Positions 53,756 to 63,924 of a stretch of DNA of 64,000 nt are shown here, piece by piece. This DNA is from Picocystis sp. L7 (Eukaryota; Chlorophyta; Picocystophyceae; Picocystales; Picocystaceae), in NCBI GenBank assembly GCA_020975725.1, contig QXJR01000030.1, forward strand, positions 434,001 through 498,000. The letters are read 5' to 3'. The notes beneath the pieces were generated by a model. That model was not told the DNA's origin. It ran no database searches and saw only the letters and a program-made list of their open reading frames with translations. Within the stretch, counting starts at the first letter, position 1; each line of letters opens with the position of its first letter. The position numbers and the translations under genes are program-made.

Positions 53756-54313
53756 TGTAGCACAGCCGTGCTTGGACAGGGCCCCTTCGAGCCCCTGACC
53801 CTGCCTCAGTAGGGTCGCGACCTTCCAGCATACTTGCTCAAAGGGAATGGGGATAAAGACCCCCATTCAACGGGAGACGCCCCGGTACATCTTGATACCA
53901 CAGTAAGGGACTATCGGACAGGGTACCCGGGGCCACCCGACTAGGAACCCGGGACTTTCGATAGCAGATCCTCACCATATCTACCACCCCGGGGCGAGGT
54001 CTCGAGAAGGGACTATCGAGACTGCCTAGACGACCGAACTGGCTCGTACAACCGTCGGATCCGCACGTGGGACCCACGTGCGCGCCCCAGAGCGTGTCTA
54101 CCCGTCGAGGGCGGTGCGTGACAGGCTGTCAGCCGCCTTTCCAAACCCGAAGGCTGGGGGGCGAAAGGGGTACTCCAAAGCGAGACCCCATCATGTAAAA
54201 TCACTTTCCACTTGCGCCGACTTGGTGTGCGCCACCAGCCTCGACGCCTCCCAACCCTCTCCTCAAAGTCGCCTCCGTCTTCTCGTAAGTCCTGAGCATC
54301 GCGTAACGCAACA
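53756..54313 (+). repeat. Element F 3' LTR
   Basis: 558 bp, about one difference from the 5' LTR. Confidence 0.93.
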
Positions 54314-54317
54314 CTCT

Positions 54318-55290
54318 CGACCGAAACACTTGCTCGTTCTGCTTGGCTCTCCAATCTTTAATTTTTCCTTGCTTGCGCCGTTTCTTTGCCACTTCATATG
54401 ACATCTCTTAATTGGTCCCGATGTAAAACAAGTTCCATAATTTTGTCACAGAGTTCACATTGGTGCATAGCATTGGCACGAGAAGTCCAAGAGCTTCTTG
54501 ATGATCGTCATCATCAGGCTCCGCACTCAACCTAGAGGATTGAGGTTGTCTTGTCCATAAATTGTAGTTTTCTTCACAAAGCACTTCGATTTTGGACAGC
54601 AATCCATCAATGACCTTTGTCATTGCTTGAATATTGTTGGCGACAAGTCGCCGGTGGCAGTCCAACTCGTTTGGCCAATGTGAGCGTTCGATTCCGTGCG
54701 CCCGTGCAAGCCTTCCGGCTTTTCCTTCTTGCCAAATAGGTTCGCTTTTTCTCTCTTATGTCGCCTCCTAGCCTCATATCCCGGTGTCAAGTCAGATGCT
54801 GTCGCACTCGGCACGGGACAGGCTAAGGCGCCTCCTCTTCAATCCTAATTCTTTCCTCTTCTTCGATTACAAATGCAAAGGCTCACGCCTTATATAGTGC
54901 TCTCCACATCATAGGGGAGTGGGACACCAACCCCATCAAGTGCACGAGGGACCAGCCTCGTGATGTGCACATGGGCTGCACCCCTAGGCAAGATTCCATC
55001 ACGTAATGGTGACTAGGGGGATTGCCCTCCCCTTATCTCTCATATCTCGTGAGCAGTTCGTCCACTACAGACCTGTAACGCTTCCTTGAGGGCCTCTCCC
55101 TCAGGGGACCCATCTATGGGCCTTAGGGAGCTCCTCTCCACGCCCCACACCAAGGGGGGGCATCCTCGGGGGCCCATTCTTGCTCAAGGGGCGGTATATT
55201 CGGGGGGTCACCCTTGAGAGTCTTGCCTTAGACTCTTCAAGGTCCATTCCTTGCCCTCTCATTGAGGAGTCTCCGCCAAGACTCCAACAA
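54318..55290. other. LTR-like debris with short gag-like frame
   Basis: On -, about 54408-54760, a frame reads NIQAMTKVIDGLLSKIEVLC with charged flanks; it may be a gag fragment of another element but I cannot assign it. A TATATAG box in an LTR-like context follows near 54890. No host gene recognised. Confidence 0.35.
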
Positions 55291-55546
55291 GGCTCCATGG
55301 CACGTGACGTCCTGAACCTCGCTGGAGCGCACTCTAATAGCGCTCTTGAGCTTAGCTCTAAAAAAGTTTTTGCATTTCCAACGAACAAGACTGCTCCGCC
55401 ACCAGCGCAACTCATCCCTACCACTTACAAAGTGTCTCAGCGGATCGCGACCGCTAGCCTACCCTCGCCCGAGAAACGGCCATTGACTATCCCTACCAGC
55501 CAAGACCAATGCACTAGTGGAATCTTGATGGAATCCTAGAACGAGT
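55291..55546 (+). repeat. Diverged copia LTR remnant
   Basis: Matches the inner two thirds of the copia LTR (reverse complement of 25822-26090): blocks CACGTGAC, AACCTCGCTGGAGCGCAC, TTTTTGCATT and CCACCAGCGCAACTCATCC appear in order. Old solo LTR or fragment in orientation +. Confidence 0.8.
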
Positions 55547-56626
55547 GTTGAATAAGGGTCATCTTCCCTCGGGTAAATTTCTGCACTGTTCACTGTTGTG
55601 AACCTGTTGTGAACTAGTTGGTAGGGATTCTTTCTCTCTCTCCGTACGTTCACTTGTTGATCCGGTGTGGCGTTACGTCGACGATGTTGTCCGTCACGTG
55701 ATTGAGAGTTGCCCGTCGAGCTCGATGGAGGAAGAAGGCACGTCGTTGATGTTGTGTCAGATTCTTAGTTCTATTACAAGCAAGGTGTCGCGGTCCTTAT
55801 ATAGTCGCGTAGGTTTGTTTGTCCAATGGTTTATCATTGGTCTATTTTGCTGTGAGTGACACGAGTTTGTTGGGCTCGGTTGGTCGTTCCACAGACGCAC
55901 AGTTTGTTCCGTCCCACGAAACGTTCGTCGGCCCACATGTCGATCTGTCGGTCGACCCTTTGGTTGGGGCTACCAGAGAGGAAAACTCCTTGGTTGGGGC
56001 TGTCCATGCCTCTAGTACTTCGGGTTCTTCAACAACGAGTCCCTTTTGTCCCTTACCGATGTCCGACCCTCGATCAAGGGTGTCCTTTATCCAGTCCCGG
56101 TCTCTATTGTTCTGTACTCGGTCCCCGACTCAGTTCTATTGTAGAACGAGAGAGGGTGGGGTCAATAACTGTCTTACTCACCCATTACCCCCTGAAGAGT
56201 CTCGGAGTCTTTAAACAGGGTAACGTTGGGTCCCAAATAGGTTGCACCTTTCGAGGTCTTCTGTTCCCAGCAAATGATTATCGAGGCATTTGCAAGATAC
56301 GCGTGTACTTGCAAGTAGTGCATGCAAAGCTTGGCACTTCCCCACATGGCATGCTTAGTCTTGAACCTTGCAATCCCAATAGAGCGTTACGAGATTCTTT
56401 ATCTTTGGGAGTTTGCTTGACTTGCTTCAACATCGTGAAGTGCTAGCCTCTACCATCAACCCAAGGCTCCGTGGAATCGTTGCCAAAGCAGTGAGAAACA
56501 AAGGATTGTTGCATGCGAATGTTCCCTCTCAACTAGTCCCCCACCACCACCTTCAAGCATTCCACACAAAATGCCCTTGACGTGTTATAGATTGAAGACC
56601 TGTTTGCAAGAACTGCATGCAAACTA
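55547..56626. other. Unassigned stretch, possibly another solo LTR
   Basis: Contains a TATATAG box near 55799 and a GTCGGTC-rich block. No reliable open frame or terminal repeat; nothing definite recognised. Confidence 0.3.
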
Positions 56627-57010
56627 AGTCTTCGTGTGGGGACGCACCTCATATGATATTATAGGGCAACACAACCGAACATGGTAAATTCTGCTTCTGA
56701 CGGATTTGATACATGACAAAATGGCGTGTTGGTGGGTTTGAAGCATACACTTTCGGATCTCCATTCCCTTATATTTTGCTACCTCGTTGAGTTGGCTTCC
56801 TGGAGTTGGAGCAGTAAATAAATCAACATCCATACTAAGGATCGACCTTCCGATCCCCAGAGTCTCGGCCTCATGCAAGATGACAAGAGGAATGCATAAA
56901 CTGCCTAGGGCACAAGCATTGAATAACGAGGTAGCAAGCGAGTGGCTAGATCTGTCAGCTCCATGGATTGGTACGATAGAAACATGGAAAGAACCAGAAG
57001 GGCCACATGG
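56627..57010 (-). CDS. Unrecognised coding-like stretch
   Basis: Open for about 125 codons on - with protein-like composition: SFHVSIVPIHGADRSSHSLA, then NACALGSLCIPLVILHEAET, then SILSMDVDLFTAPTPG. No ATG at the start of the frame (a TGA precedes it), so it would be an internal or last exon. It ends at a TAG near 56624. It lies about 130 bp downstream of the HACD remnant on the same strand. I do not recognise the family. Low confidence that it is a gene. Confidence 0.3.
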
Positions 57011-57139
57011 AATGGAACCAGTTCACAACCCTCCTAATCCCCGACAGTTCTATTTCATCAATCCAAAGACATCAGTTAGCTTCGATTGTTAAAAACCTGG
57101 ACAAAGATCCCATTGCATTTCGAGGACTAGTTACAAGAT

Positions 57140-57730
57140 TCACCTCCTTTGCTTGCCCCTGGAGATGGAAGAGAGCACTTTCTTCCGCTGGCCTATCATG
57201 TGCATGTAGAGCATAGGAAATCCACACAAGTAAGCTGCCAAAAAGATAAGAATGCATGTGATGTAATCCAGTCCAAAGTTAAAAGCGTGGGGCATCTTAA
57301 TGAATGGTCCCACGTGCTTTGTTGCATGGTTCCAGGTTGACCGTGTCGGCACAAGTTCACTACCTACTCTTATGGGATACAGCAAGATGAACGCTATATA
57401 TCGCATCCACACATGCATGAAAAGTAGAGCATCAAGCCCCTTCAGCACGTAGAATGAGTATCGAATGATTTTTGTGATGGACCAAGCTAGGAGGAGTGAA
57501 AATACGTTCTACTTGATTGCGCCGTTTACAACAACCAACTCAGCATTTTGCGAGGAAGGCACGCATTGCAGCATTGCCCACACCACCACCAGTCTCGAGG
57601 CCACTTGCATAGCGGTCAGGAAGGCAGAGCTGTGCACGATACCCACCGTTGCATGTATCACTTCCACGACGGCCAAGGTCTGTGCAAGTAGAAGTTCGTT
57701 TCGCAACCCATCATAGGTTTCTATTCTGTG
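57140..57730 (-). pseudogene. Very-long-chain 3-hydroxyacyl-CoA dehydratase (HACD/PHS1) remnant
   Basis: Third enzyme of very-long-chain fatty acid elongation, an ER membrane protein. The frame reads YDGLRNELLLAQTLAVVEVI, HATVGIVHSSAFLTAMQVAS, then LLLAWSITKIIRYSFYVLK, RYIAFILLYPIRVGSEL and DYITCILIFLAAYLCGFPML, matching HACD helices 2 to 6 and the C-terminal GQRKKVL. The catalytic Tyr and Glu (YPxxxxxE, Tyr149/Glu156 of yeast Phs1) are kept, but the usual Gly of YPxG is Arg and the usual TE of WSxTE is TK. One TAG (57509-57511) interrupts an otherwise single frame; the frame ends in UGA. The N-terminal helix is not found upstream, where a TGA closes the frame and an acceptor-like CACAG occurs. 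Truncated or intron-split gene, probably decaying. Confidence 0.7.
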
Positions 57731-58977
57731 TTTTCCGTTCCAGACGGATGTTCAAAGCAAGTAAAGGATTCGGGTCCAAGCACCTGCGAGCCAAGCTTTG
57801 TACCACGTCACATACGTCTGCATCGACGTTCCCGTGTCCATCGTTCAATGTATTCCGATTTCGTCAGTCCCATGTTCACCACTTCGTATACGACGCCTTT
57901 CCTTCCCACCTTTTTTCATCGAGCTCACCTTTCTCGCTATCATCGTGTTACGCGATCACTCGTCCCGTCCACTGCAGGTCTTCCCTTCGGTTGGGAGGAT
58001 GGAAGACGTTCGTCGTCGTCCTTCGGTCTCCTTTCGCGCACTTTTCGACACCGATCGGATGAAATTGTGAACCGTTCCGTTCCAACAGGTGGATTCGGTA
58101 CAAGGAAAACGTCCTCCAAAGAGAACGAAACTCGGTGAGATCGGGTCCGCGTCGTCGAAACGAACCTCCGCGGTTCGACGCGATGATCGTGCTCTTCCTC
58201 CGCGCTACAAACCTCCACGCATGTCTTTGATCGTCGTCGATCACGAAGGAGAAGGGAATGGATCGCACACGAGAGTACCCAGAGTTCATTTCCAAGCTCC
58301 AAAGAACGCATCTCGAACCTTCAGAACCAGGCAGGAAAGACGCACCTGGACCTCGAGTTCGCGAGATCCATGGACGTGCAGCGACGAAAGGTGCATGACC
58401 TAAACGGAAGAGTGGCACCAATCGAAGCGTAGACCTCAGGACTTGCGTTACGTGCATCGAACACCCTCGAGGATCTTGAACCGGAACAAGAGTGTGCACG
58501 TACCGACAATCCAAACTGCCATGAGCTCGTGGGACAGCTCCGGTGGGACGAGAAAGGGCGGCCTGGTTAGCAAAGGCTCATGGCTAGAGCTGATGTGCAA
58601 GATAGAAATCTGGTTTGCACCAAAAAGTTGTTGGAAACCAACGTGTGATTCGACTGGGCTGCTGGGAAACAGATTCATCATGGACACAAACACAGGCCTG
58701 CTGCAGAGGCAAAGGTAGGCAAATTGAAATCACGGTGGAGCTCACTCCAGGAAGAAGGAAGGGAGAAAAAAGAGGGAATACTTGCGTTCCTCTTCAAAAC
58801 AAGAGGGCCGGAAACCCAGCACGGCAACCCCAGCAAGAAAGTTCCTGTCAGAGGAAGTGGAGATGGCTACTGATGCCTATCGTACAGCTGTTCTATGGGC
58901 ATCTCTTCCTCGCTTACTCTTCACTGACAAGCTGCGGTTAATTCACCAATGTAGAGCATGCTGCCTGTTCCATGATT
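57731..58977. other. No gene recognised between HACD and sulfotransferase loci
   Basis: Several frames of 80-190 codons on both strands, Arg/Ser-rich between 57940 and 58510, with no domain recognised. A missing first exon of the HACD gene was looked for on - and not seen. Confidence 0.4.
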
Positions 58978-59628
58978 TCAACGTGGTTGTGAGACATTGG
59001 CACCACCTACTGCACTGAAAGAGTGCACAAAGCTCTTTCGGGACAAGTGTGCATGCATCGTCTTGAAAAGTTCCATGGTTATATCGTATCTGTTCAACAC
59101 GGGCAAGAGCTTTGCATAGGAGTATCTCCAATCAAGCACATGCTCTGGATACGAGAGAATAATTGTTTCAATGTGGAGGTGCCGACTCAGCTGCCACATC
59201 AGGTAAGTTACACTGTGCTCGAAGTAGGAAATTTGGGAGGGCACGCTGTTGGCATGGGTGAATCCGCCGCGATGCGGATCGTGGTGCTTCGTTTGAAATT
59301 CTCTGGATCTTGCTGCGTCTTCCATGCGACGCAATGGTACAATGACAGTGTGTAAGTTTGTTGCGTTGATCCACTGTACAACTCTGTTTTCATCTGCGAG
59401 TCCAGGTTGCTTGAATATTTCGCAACGCGGATTCTGAGTGCACACGATCACTCCGTTATGTATTGTTGGCGCGACCTCGAGACCGGCGTGCGCTGCTGTT
59501 CCGTAAACGGTCTTATTCACCACCTTTTCATCGAAGCCTGTGGGGGCTCCACAGAGCGTCAGAAGCGCCACGAGAAAAGTTGTACCTGCACGCCCCGTCC
59601 CGCTTATGATGGTTGCATCGCACGTCAT
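58978..59628 (-). CDS. P-loop sulfotransferase-like protein
   Basis: 216-residue protein starting MTCDATIISGTGRAGTTFLV. The GxGRAGTTFL loop fits the PAPS/P-loop signature of sulfotransferase-family proteins (strand, then GxGRxGTTFL). Further typical elements are FDEKVVNKT, an LHTVIVPLRRMEDAARSR segment (the family's conserved RxxxxxSR-type 3'-phosphate contact) and a C-terminal helical region. Likely transfers sulfate from PAPS or is a related nucleotide-binding enzyme; the substrate is unknown. It resembles short bacterial-type proteins, so ancient transfer is possible. Intronless, ATG at 59628, UGA stop. Slightly short for a full sulfotransferase (usually 250-300). The ATG directly precedes the P-loop, as expected for cytosolic members. 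Confidence 0.62.
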   Translation of the reverse strand: MTCDATIISGTGRAGTTFLVALLTLCGAPTGFDEKVVNKTVYGTAAHAGLEVAPTIHNGVIVCTQNPRCEIFKQPGLADENRVVQWINATNLHTVIVPLRRMEDAARSREFQTKHHDPHRGGFTHANSVPSQISYFEHSVTYLMWQLSRHLHIETIILSYPEHVLDWRYSYAKLLPVLNRYDITMELFKTMHAHLSRKSFVHSFSAVGGANVSQPR

Positions 59629-59714
59629 GACTACCCTTCACGTCATTTCGTCGTGCCAACGAGCCTTTTCTCGACAAAAGAGGAGAGAGGAGTTTAGATT
59701 TGGGATCAAGACCG

Positions 59715-59747
59715 AAAAAAGGATCAAGGGCCACTTGATCCTTTTTT
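59715..59747. repeat. Perfect 14-bp stem hairpin
   Basis: Arms AAAAAAGGATCAAG and CTTGATCCTTTTTT with a 5-base loop, 87 bp upstream of the sulfotransferase-like gene and 16 bp before the foldback element. Confidence 0.8.
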
Positions 59748-59763
59748 AGTTGGTCCCGGGCTT

Positions 59764-61322
59764 GGACGTCCTTAAATCGACGAGAATAGGGGGGCCTTCC
59801 ATCACGGTCCTTGTCGATGGGTCGGTCGAATAAAACAACCCCACGGACGATTTCCTGCCCAGGAAACGAGGATCCGTCGAGGATTCATCGATATCTTCGA
59901 TCGAGATACCGACACGTTTCCCGTCATCTTCGCCCCCCTCCGACGATCGAACCCATCGAACGCGCATTTGCCCAAGTCCGAACGACCTGAGGAAAATCGG
60001 ATGCAGGAAAAGCGACCACGGTAGGAATCACCACCGTCCCTCCCATCCCACAGCCCAGGGACTCAGGCAAAGGGGACCGAACGTGTCGACCTGCGCATGT
60101 GCGACCGTCTCGACTGCTTCGATCCGACGCCACAAACGAAGCCAATCGAGACGGTCGCACACGTGCACGGGAAGATCGAGAGGAGCTCTTCGGGATCGGA
60201 AACGAACGAATGGGGTGGGATTCGTGGCGATGCAGCACGCGACGAAACAACGAACGAAGCTCCGACACCGTCGCAAACCGTCCACCGAGCAGGACGGTGC
60301 GTCGAACAGTCGATCCCTCTAGACAGCGCTCGAAGCCTCGCTGCTTGGAAGAACCCCATCTAGAACCGGCACGGTGCGAATCCGAGCAAAGTCGTTCGCT
60401 TCAAGTAGGGTACGGTGGCAGGCAATCGCCACCTCGTCGACCCGCACGGTGGACGTTCCGCCTGTCGAATGCAGAGAATGTGCGTGCGACCAACCACGCA
60501 TCCGGTCGATCCGATCTTTCTCGTGGATGTGATCAACGCACATAATTTTCGATCGAAAGGTGGCTCGCGGGTGTGTGTTGCTCGTCTGGGCCTGCGTCGA
60601 CAGCAGGTGCGGGAGAAGGATGCGGTTCGGAACCAACGACGTCGATGGCGACAGCAGCCTCGCCTTCGTGGCAACCGAGTCGGGTTTGCCACAGCCGAAT
60701 GGAACGCGACTGAAGGTATGGTTTGTCGTCGATTCGACACGTTTCGCAAGGTTGCAGACGCTCAGGCCTGCGCCGCTATTTGACGCACCGTCCCGTTCGG
60801 TGGATGGTTTGCGACGGTGTCGGAGCTTCGTTCGCTGTTTCGTCTCGTGCTGCATCGCCACGAATCCCACCCCATTCGTTCGTTTCCGATCCCGAAGAGC
60901 TCCTCTCGATCTTCCCGTGCACGTGTGCGACCGTCTCGATTGGCTTCGTTTGTGGCGTCGGATCGAAGCAGTCGCGACGGTCGCACATGCGCAGGTCGAC
61001 ACGTTCGGTCCCCTTTGCCTGAGTCCCTGGGCTGTGGGATGGGAGGGACGGTGGTGATTCCTACCGTGGTCGCTTTTCCTGCATCCGATTTTCCTCAGGT
61101 CGTTCGGACTTGGGCAAATGCGCGTTCGATGGGTTCGATCGTCGGAGGGGGGCGAAGATGACGGGAAACGTGTCGGTATCTCGATCGAAGATATCGATGA
61201 ATCCTCGACGGATCCTCGTTTCCTGGGCAGGAAATCGTCCGTGGGGCTTGTTTTATTCGACCGACCCATCGACAAGGACCGTGATGGAAGGCCCCCCTAT
61301 TCTCGTCGATTTAAGGACGTCC
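59764..61322. mobile_element. Foldback element with 540-bp inverted arms
   Basis: Left arm 59764-60303 and right arm 60782-61322 are near-identical inverted copies (few differences by eye). Both outer ends are GGACGTCC. The 478-bp loop (60304-60781) has no convincing gene. A 5-bp direct repeat GGCTT flanks it (59759-59763 and 61323-61327), suggesting a target-site duplication and thus insertion as a unit rather than local duplication. Foldback-type nonautonomous DNA element is the best label. The superfamily is unknown. Confidence 0.78.
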
Positions 61323-61587
61323 GGCTTGGACCGTGCGTTTAAGTTTCAGGTTTACGGTAATGGCACCCAATTCTATTCCTCATCGGATCATGTAAATTTT
61401 GAGCCATTTCCGGTTTACGCGGGAGCGACTGTTCGAATCGGTGCGAGTGCGTCCGACCGACGCACATCTGGTGAACGAGCGCATATTCAACTGCTGCAAC
61501 AGGTGCGTTTTCGATCATCGCGATGTCGGGGAAGGGAATCGGATAGATAGACTGACGATCGACCGTGTCGTATCAGTTGACGGCACT

Positions 61588-62559
61588 ATGGGTGCCGGTG
61601 GAGGTGGCACTACAAGTGCAGGCCTCATCGAAAATGGCGCAAACGACGGCATGGTCGATATTGTGGACGGCGCGACGGATGAAGAACCGCGCCATGTGGC
61701 GACAACACCGATCTCGTCGCCTCGTGAAAATTCGCTGCAGATCGTGGCTCGTCCCAAGGGTAGGGTATGGACCAACGCACAGAACAAGGCGATGTTGGAT
61801 GTGTTGCGAGAGGAAGACTGCTGCTTCCTCGTGAAAAGGACCAACGGCGACAAGGGCGTTGCTTGGAAGCTCTTCGTCGAGCGCCTCAAGGGTGCATACC
61901 CGAAGCTATTCGGGTCGTGGGATCTGGACAGGAAGCAGGTCCGCAAGAGGATCGGCGCCTTGCTTAAGGCACACCGAGCGAACGAGGAAGGAGCGATGCG
62001 AGCAACTGGACGAGGAGGAGGCATGGTGGACGAGGAGCTCGCGCACCTTTGCGATGAGGTAGCTGAGCGAGTCGCAGAGGCGGATGGTAGGAAAGGAGCT
62101 GCGCAAGAGGAGAAAGCGCGGGCGCGCGAACTGAAGGATAAAAATGGAGAAATGTTGGCCGAGAGGCAGCTGCAGACCGGAGGAAAGCGCGCACGACCAC
62201 CGCCACGCTCAAATAGTTCGCCAGACGAGTATGCACATCGGGCTAACAGTCGTGGACGACGCACTCCTGGCGACAAGAATCGCGCGGTCATCATTCCAGA
62301 ACTGCAGAAAAGTCTGGTCGCTGTCCTTCATTCCCAGGAGCGCCGGGATGCTTTGGACGAGTGGCGACTTCGGAACGAGGCGCATCGCAACGATCCATTC
62401 CGCCACGCTGATCCTGGTTCTCTGGATGATTGGATCCGCGAGCGCTTCGTTACTCGTGGGCAAGGCACCAGCATGCACACAGGACCGTCGGCCACGCAAC
62501 AAGAGGACGAGGAACTCGAATCCCCACTAAAGGAAGGAAGGGACGCAAGCTATATGTAA
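61588..62559 (+). CDS. Harbinger H2 Myb/SANT-like accessory protein
   Basis: 323 residues from ATG 61588 (MGAGGGGTTSAG); the frame is open to 61399. Myb/SANT-like helices: GRVWTNAQNKAMLDVLREED, CCFLVKRTNGDKGVAWKLF and LFGSWDLDRKQVRKRIGALL, aligned with the H1 protein. A basic, helical middle (EEKARARELKDKNGEMLAER) and a C-terminal helix region (IPELQKSLVAVLHSQERRDA) follow. It ends TAA (62557-62559) directly followed by in-frame TGA. A DNA-binding partner of the transposase encoded on the opposite strand downstream. Looks intact. Confidence 0.75.
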   Translation: MGAGGGGTTSAGLIENGANDGMVDIVDGATDEEPRHVATTPISSPRENSLQIVARPKGRVWTNAQNKAMLDVLREEDCCFLVKRTNGDKGVAWKLFVERLKGAYPKLFGSWDLDRKQVRKRIGALLKAHRANEEGAMRATGRGGGMVDEELAHLCDEVAERVAEADGRKGAAQEEKARARELKDKNGEMLAERQLQTGGKRARPPPRSNSSPDEYAHRANSRGRRTPGDKNRAVIIPELQKSLVAVLHSQERRDALDEWRLRNEAHRNDPFRHADPGSLDDWIRERFVTRGQGTSMHTGPSATQQEDEELESPLKEGRDASYM

Positions 62560-62765
62560 TGAATTTGTTGAGTGTATTGCATTTTTTTCCTTTTCCATTC
62601 ACAGTCTTTCACTTGCTTGTCTCCTTGTCCATTGCAAAAGGAAACTTTTCCACTCTACGGTGCTGCTACGTGGGAGTAGCTCATACTACTGCTCTCTGTT
62701 GTTGTGAATGCTGGGTGCTTTTGCTACACGAGATTGGAGTGATTGCTGGATGGTACATGACTGTT

Positions 62766-63117
62766 CATGCTGCTGCTGCCGGTGATTGCTGGAAGGTGCA
62801 TGACTCCTGATGCTGCTGATGCTGCTGCCGGTGATTGCTGGAAGGTACATGACTGCTGATGTTGCTGATGCTGCTACCGGTGATTGCTGGAAGGTGCATG
62901 ACTGCTGATGCTGCTGATGCCGGTGATTGATGGAAGGTACATGACTGCTGCTGTTGCTGCTGCTGCTGCCGGTGATTGCTGGAAGGTGCATGACTGCTGA
63001 TGCTGCTGCTGCCGGTAATTGCTGGAAGGTACATGACTGCTGATGCTGCTGCTGCCGGTGATTGCTGGAAGATACATGACTGCTGATGCTGCTGCTGCCG
63101 GTGATTGCTGGAAGGTA
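62766..63117. repeat. Minisatellite of about 45-bp units in H2
   Basis: Eight copies of a unit with core GGTGATTGCTGGAAGGT, then CATGACT and a variable number of GCTGAT/GCTGCT triplets. It lies between the 3' ends of the H2 Myb-like and transposase frames, as the minisatellite of H1 does. Frames read through it on - are repetitive Ser/Gln/His peptides, not genes. Confidence 0.92.
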
Positions 63118-63282
63118 CTCCTTTTTTTCCCTTGAGAAGTGGTCCTTTTGCTTCTTTTTTGCGTATGAACTTCCTCTTCACATGAAGACGCATTAACCTA
63201 AAGCATCCACATGCTGTGAAGATGTTGTTCGAAACCGCTCATGCGAGATCGTTAAAATTTCCCGCACATACAAAACGTGTTG

Positions 63283-63783
63283 TTAGAAACGTGTACCAAA
63301 AAAAACGTCGTTGCGAATGTTGCGAGAAACCCTCGACATACCGCTCGCGTGCTCCTCGATCATTGTAGCGTACTCTTGTAGAGTAGGTGGAGCGATCCCT
63401 AGGTAGTCGGTCGTCACGCCGCCGCACAAGCAAGTGTGAAAGTCAGTCAACAATGCAGCCACTACGTCTTCTTTACCTGTTTGACGGAGCAGCACCGTCT
63501 TTCGCGTCTTGTCGCCCACAAGCGGCCACAACCCTTCGAGCTTCCCAAATATCCATTCCACGGCCTGTCGAAAACTGCTCATATGCTCGTTGAAGGCCGC
63601 TTGCTCCGGGTTGATGTTGCCTCTGAAGGGCCGATGCAGCATGTCTGTGGACGCGTATGCACCGTCACCATACAAGGTGACCTCTTCGTCCAGGTTGCGG
63701 TTGATCGCTCGCAGGCGCTCTTGCACGTTAGACCGTCTCCAGATGTTCGCATCTCCCACAGAGCCTGCGTATGGACCGTCGGT
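63283..63783 (-). pseudogene. Harbinger H2 transposase, C-terminal part
   Basis: Catalytic C-terminal half of a DDE_Tnp_4 transposase: GDANIWRRSNVQERLRAINR, YGDGAYASTDMLHRPFRG (Asp) and SFRQAVEWIFGKLEGLWPLV (Glu), colinear with H1 (YGDPAYPVHDVLL, ESVEWVFGKM). The first catalytic Asp and the N-terminal half are missing: upstream on - the frame meets TAA at 63784-63786 and no similarity continues to 64000. Truncated, or split by an intron whose first exon lies beyond the window. It stops at TAA 63283, with TGA further on in frame. No terminal inverted repeat of H2 could be defined. Confidence 0.72.
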
Positions 63784-63858
63784 TTAGGAAGAGGATTTTT
63801 GCGATGCGCGTGGGACCAATTAAGGTTTAGGGTTTCAAAAAGAGGCTCGCAAAACGGT

Positions 63859-63924
63859 TCGAGCTAAGCTGAGTTGCGCAAAGTAGTTGCTGGAGGTCGA
63901 GCTAAGCTGAGTTGCTCAAAGTAG
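63859..63924. repeat. Two 28-bp direct repeats
   Basis: TCGAGCTAAGCTGAGTTGC plus CAAAGTAG occurs at 63859-63886 and 63897-63924, 38 bp apart, with one mismatch. No gene is recognised in 63787-64000. Confidence 0.85.

Larger units (their letters stand above)
46893..54313 (+). mobile_element. Gypsy element F with methyltransferase domain
   Basis: 7421-bp Ty3/gypsy element on +. LTRs 46893-47450 and 53756-54313 are both 558 bp and differ at about one position, so it is young. 4-bp duplication CTCT (46889-46892 and 54314-54317). Broken lightly, about two or three breaks under the standard code. Parts: gag about 47472-48728; protease about 48900-49330; RT about 49560-50250 with YMDD; RNase H about 50450-50870; C5 methyltransferase about 50890-51760 (LDLCAGMGT, GVPCQPFSKAN, ECTPF, CGNAFPVAWI); integrase finger and core about 52010-52720; Tudor-like end to about 53721. 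Purine tract AGCCAGGAGAG before the 3' LTR is shared with C, placing F as a sister family. Confidence 0.93.

Noticed and set aside
54408-54814. Two overlapping - frames as a host gene
   Set aside because: No recognisable domain; sits in LTR debris and looks more like a worn gag fragment.
60319-61275. 318-codon frame on - through the foldback loop and right arm
   Set aside because: Arms read open in several frames by composition, the text is Arg/Ser-rich with no domain, and the mirror arm shows the same effect.
62766-63117. Regular array resembling a CRISPR
   Set aside because: Units lack unique spacers, the array is GCTG triplet-rich inside a transposon, and the genome is eukaryotic.
59690-63830. 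Complete Harbinger H2 with ends at TTGGTCCC (59751) and GGGACCAA (63811)
   Set aside because: Only about 8 bp of inverted match and an imperfect TTA flank; too weak to set element ends.
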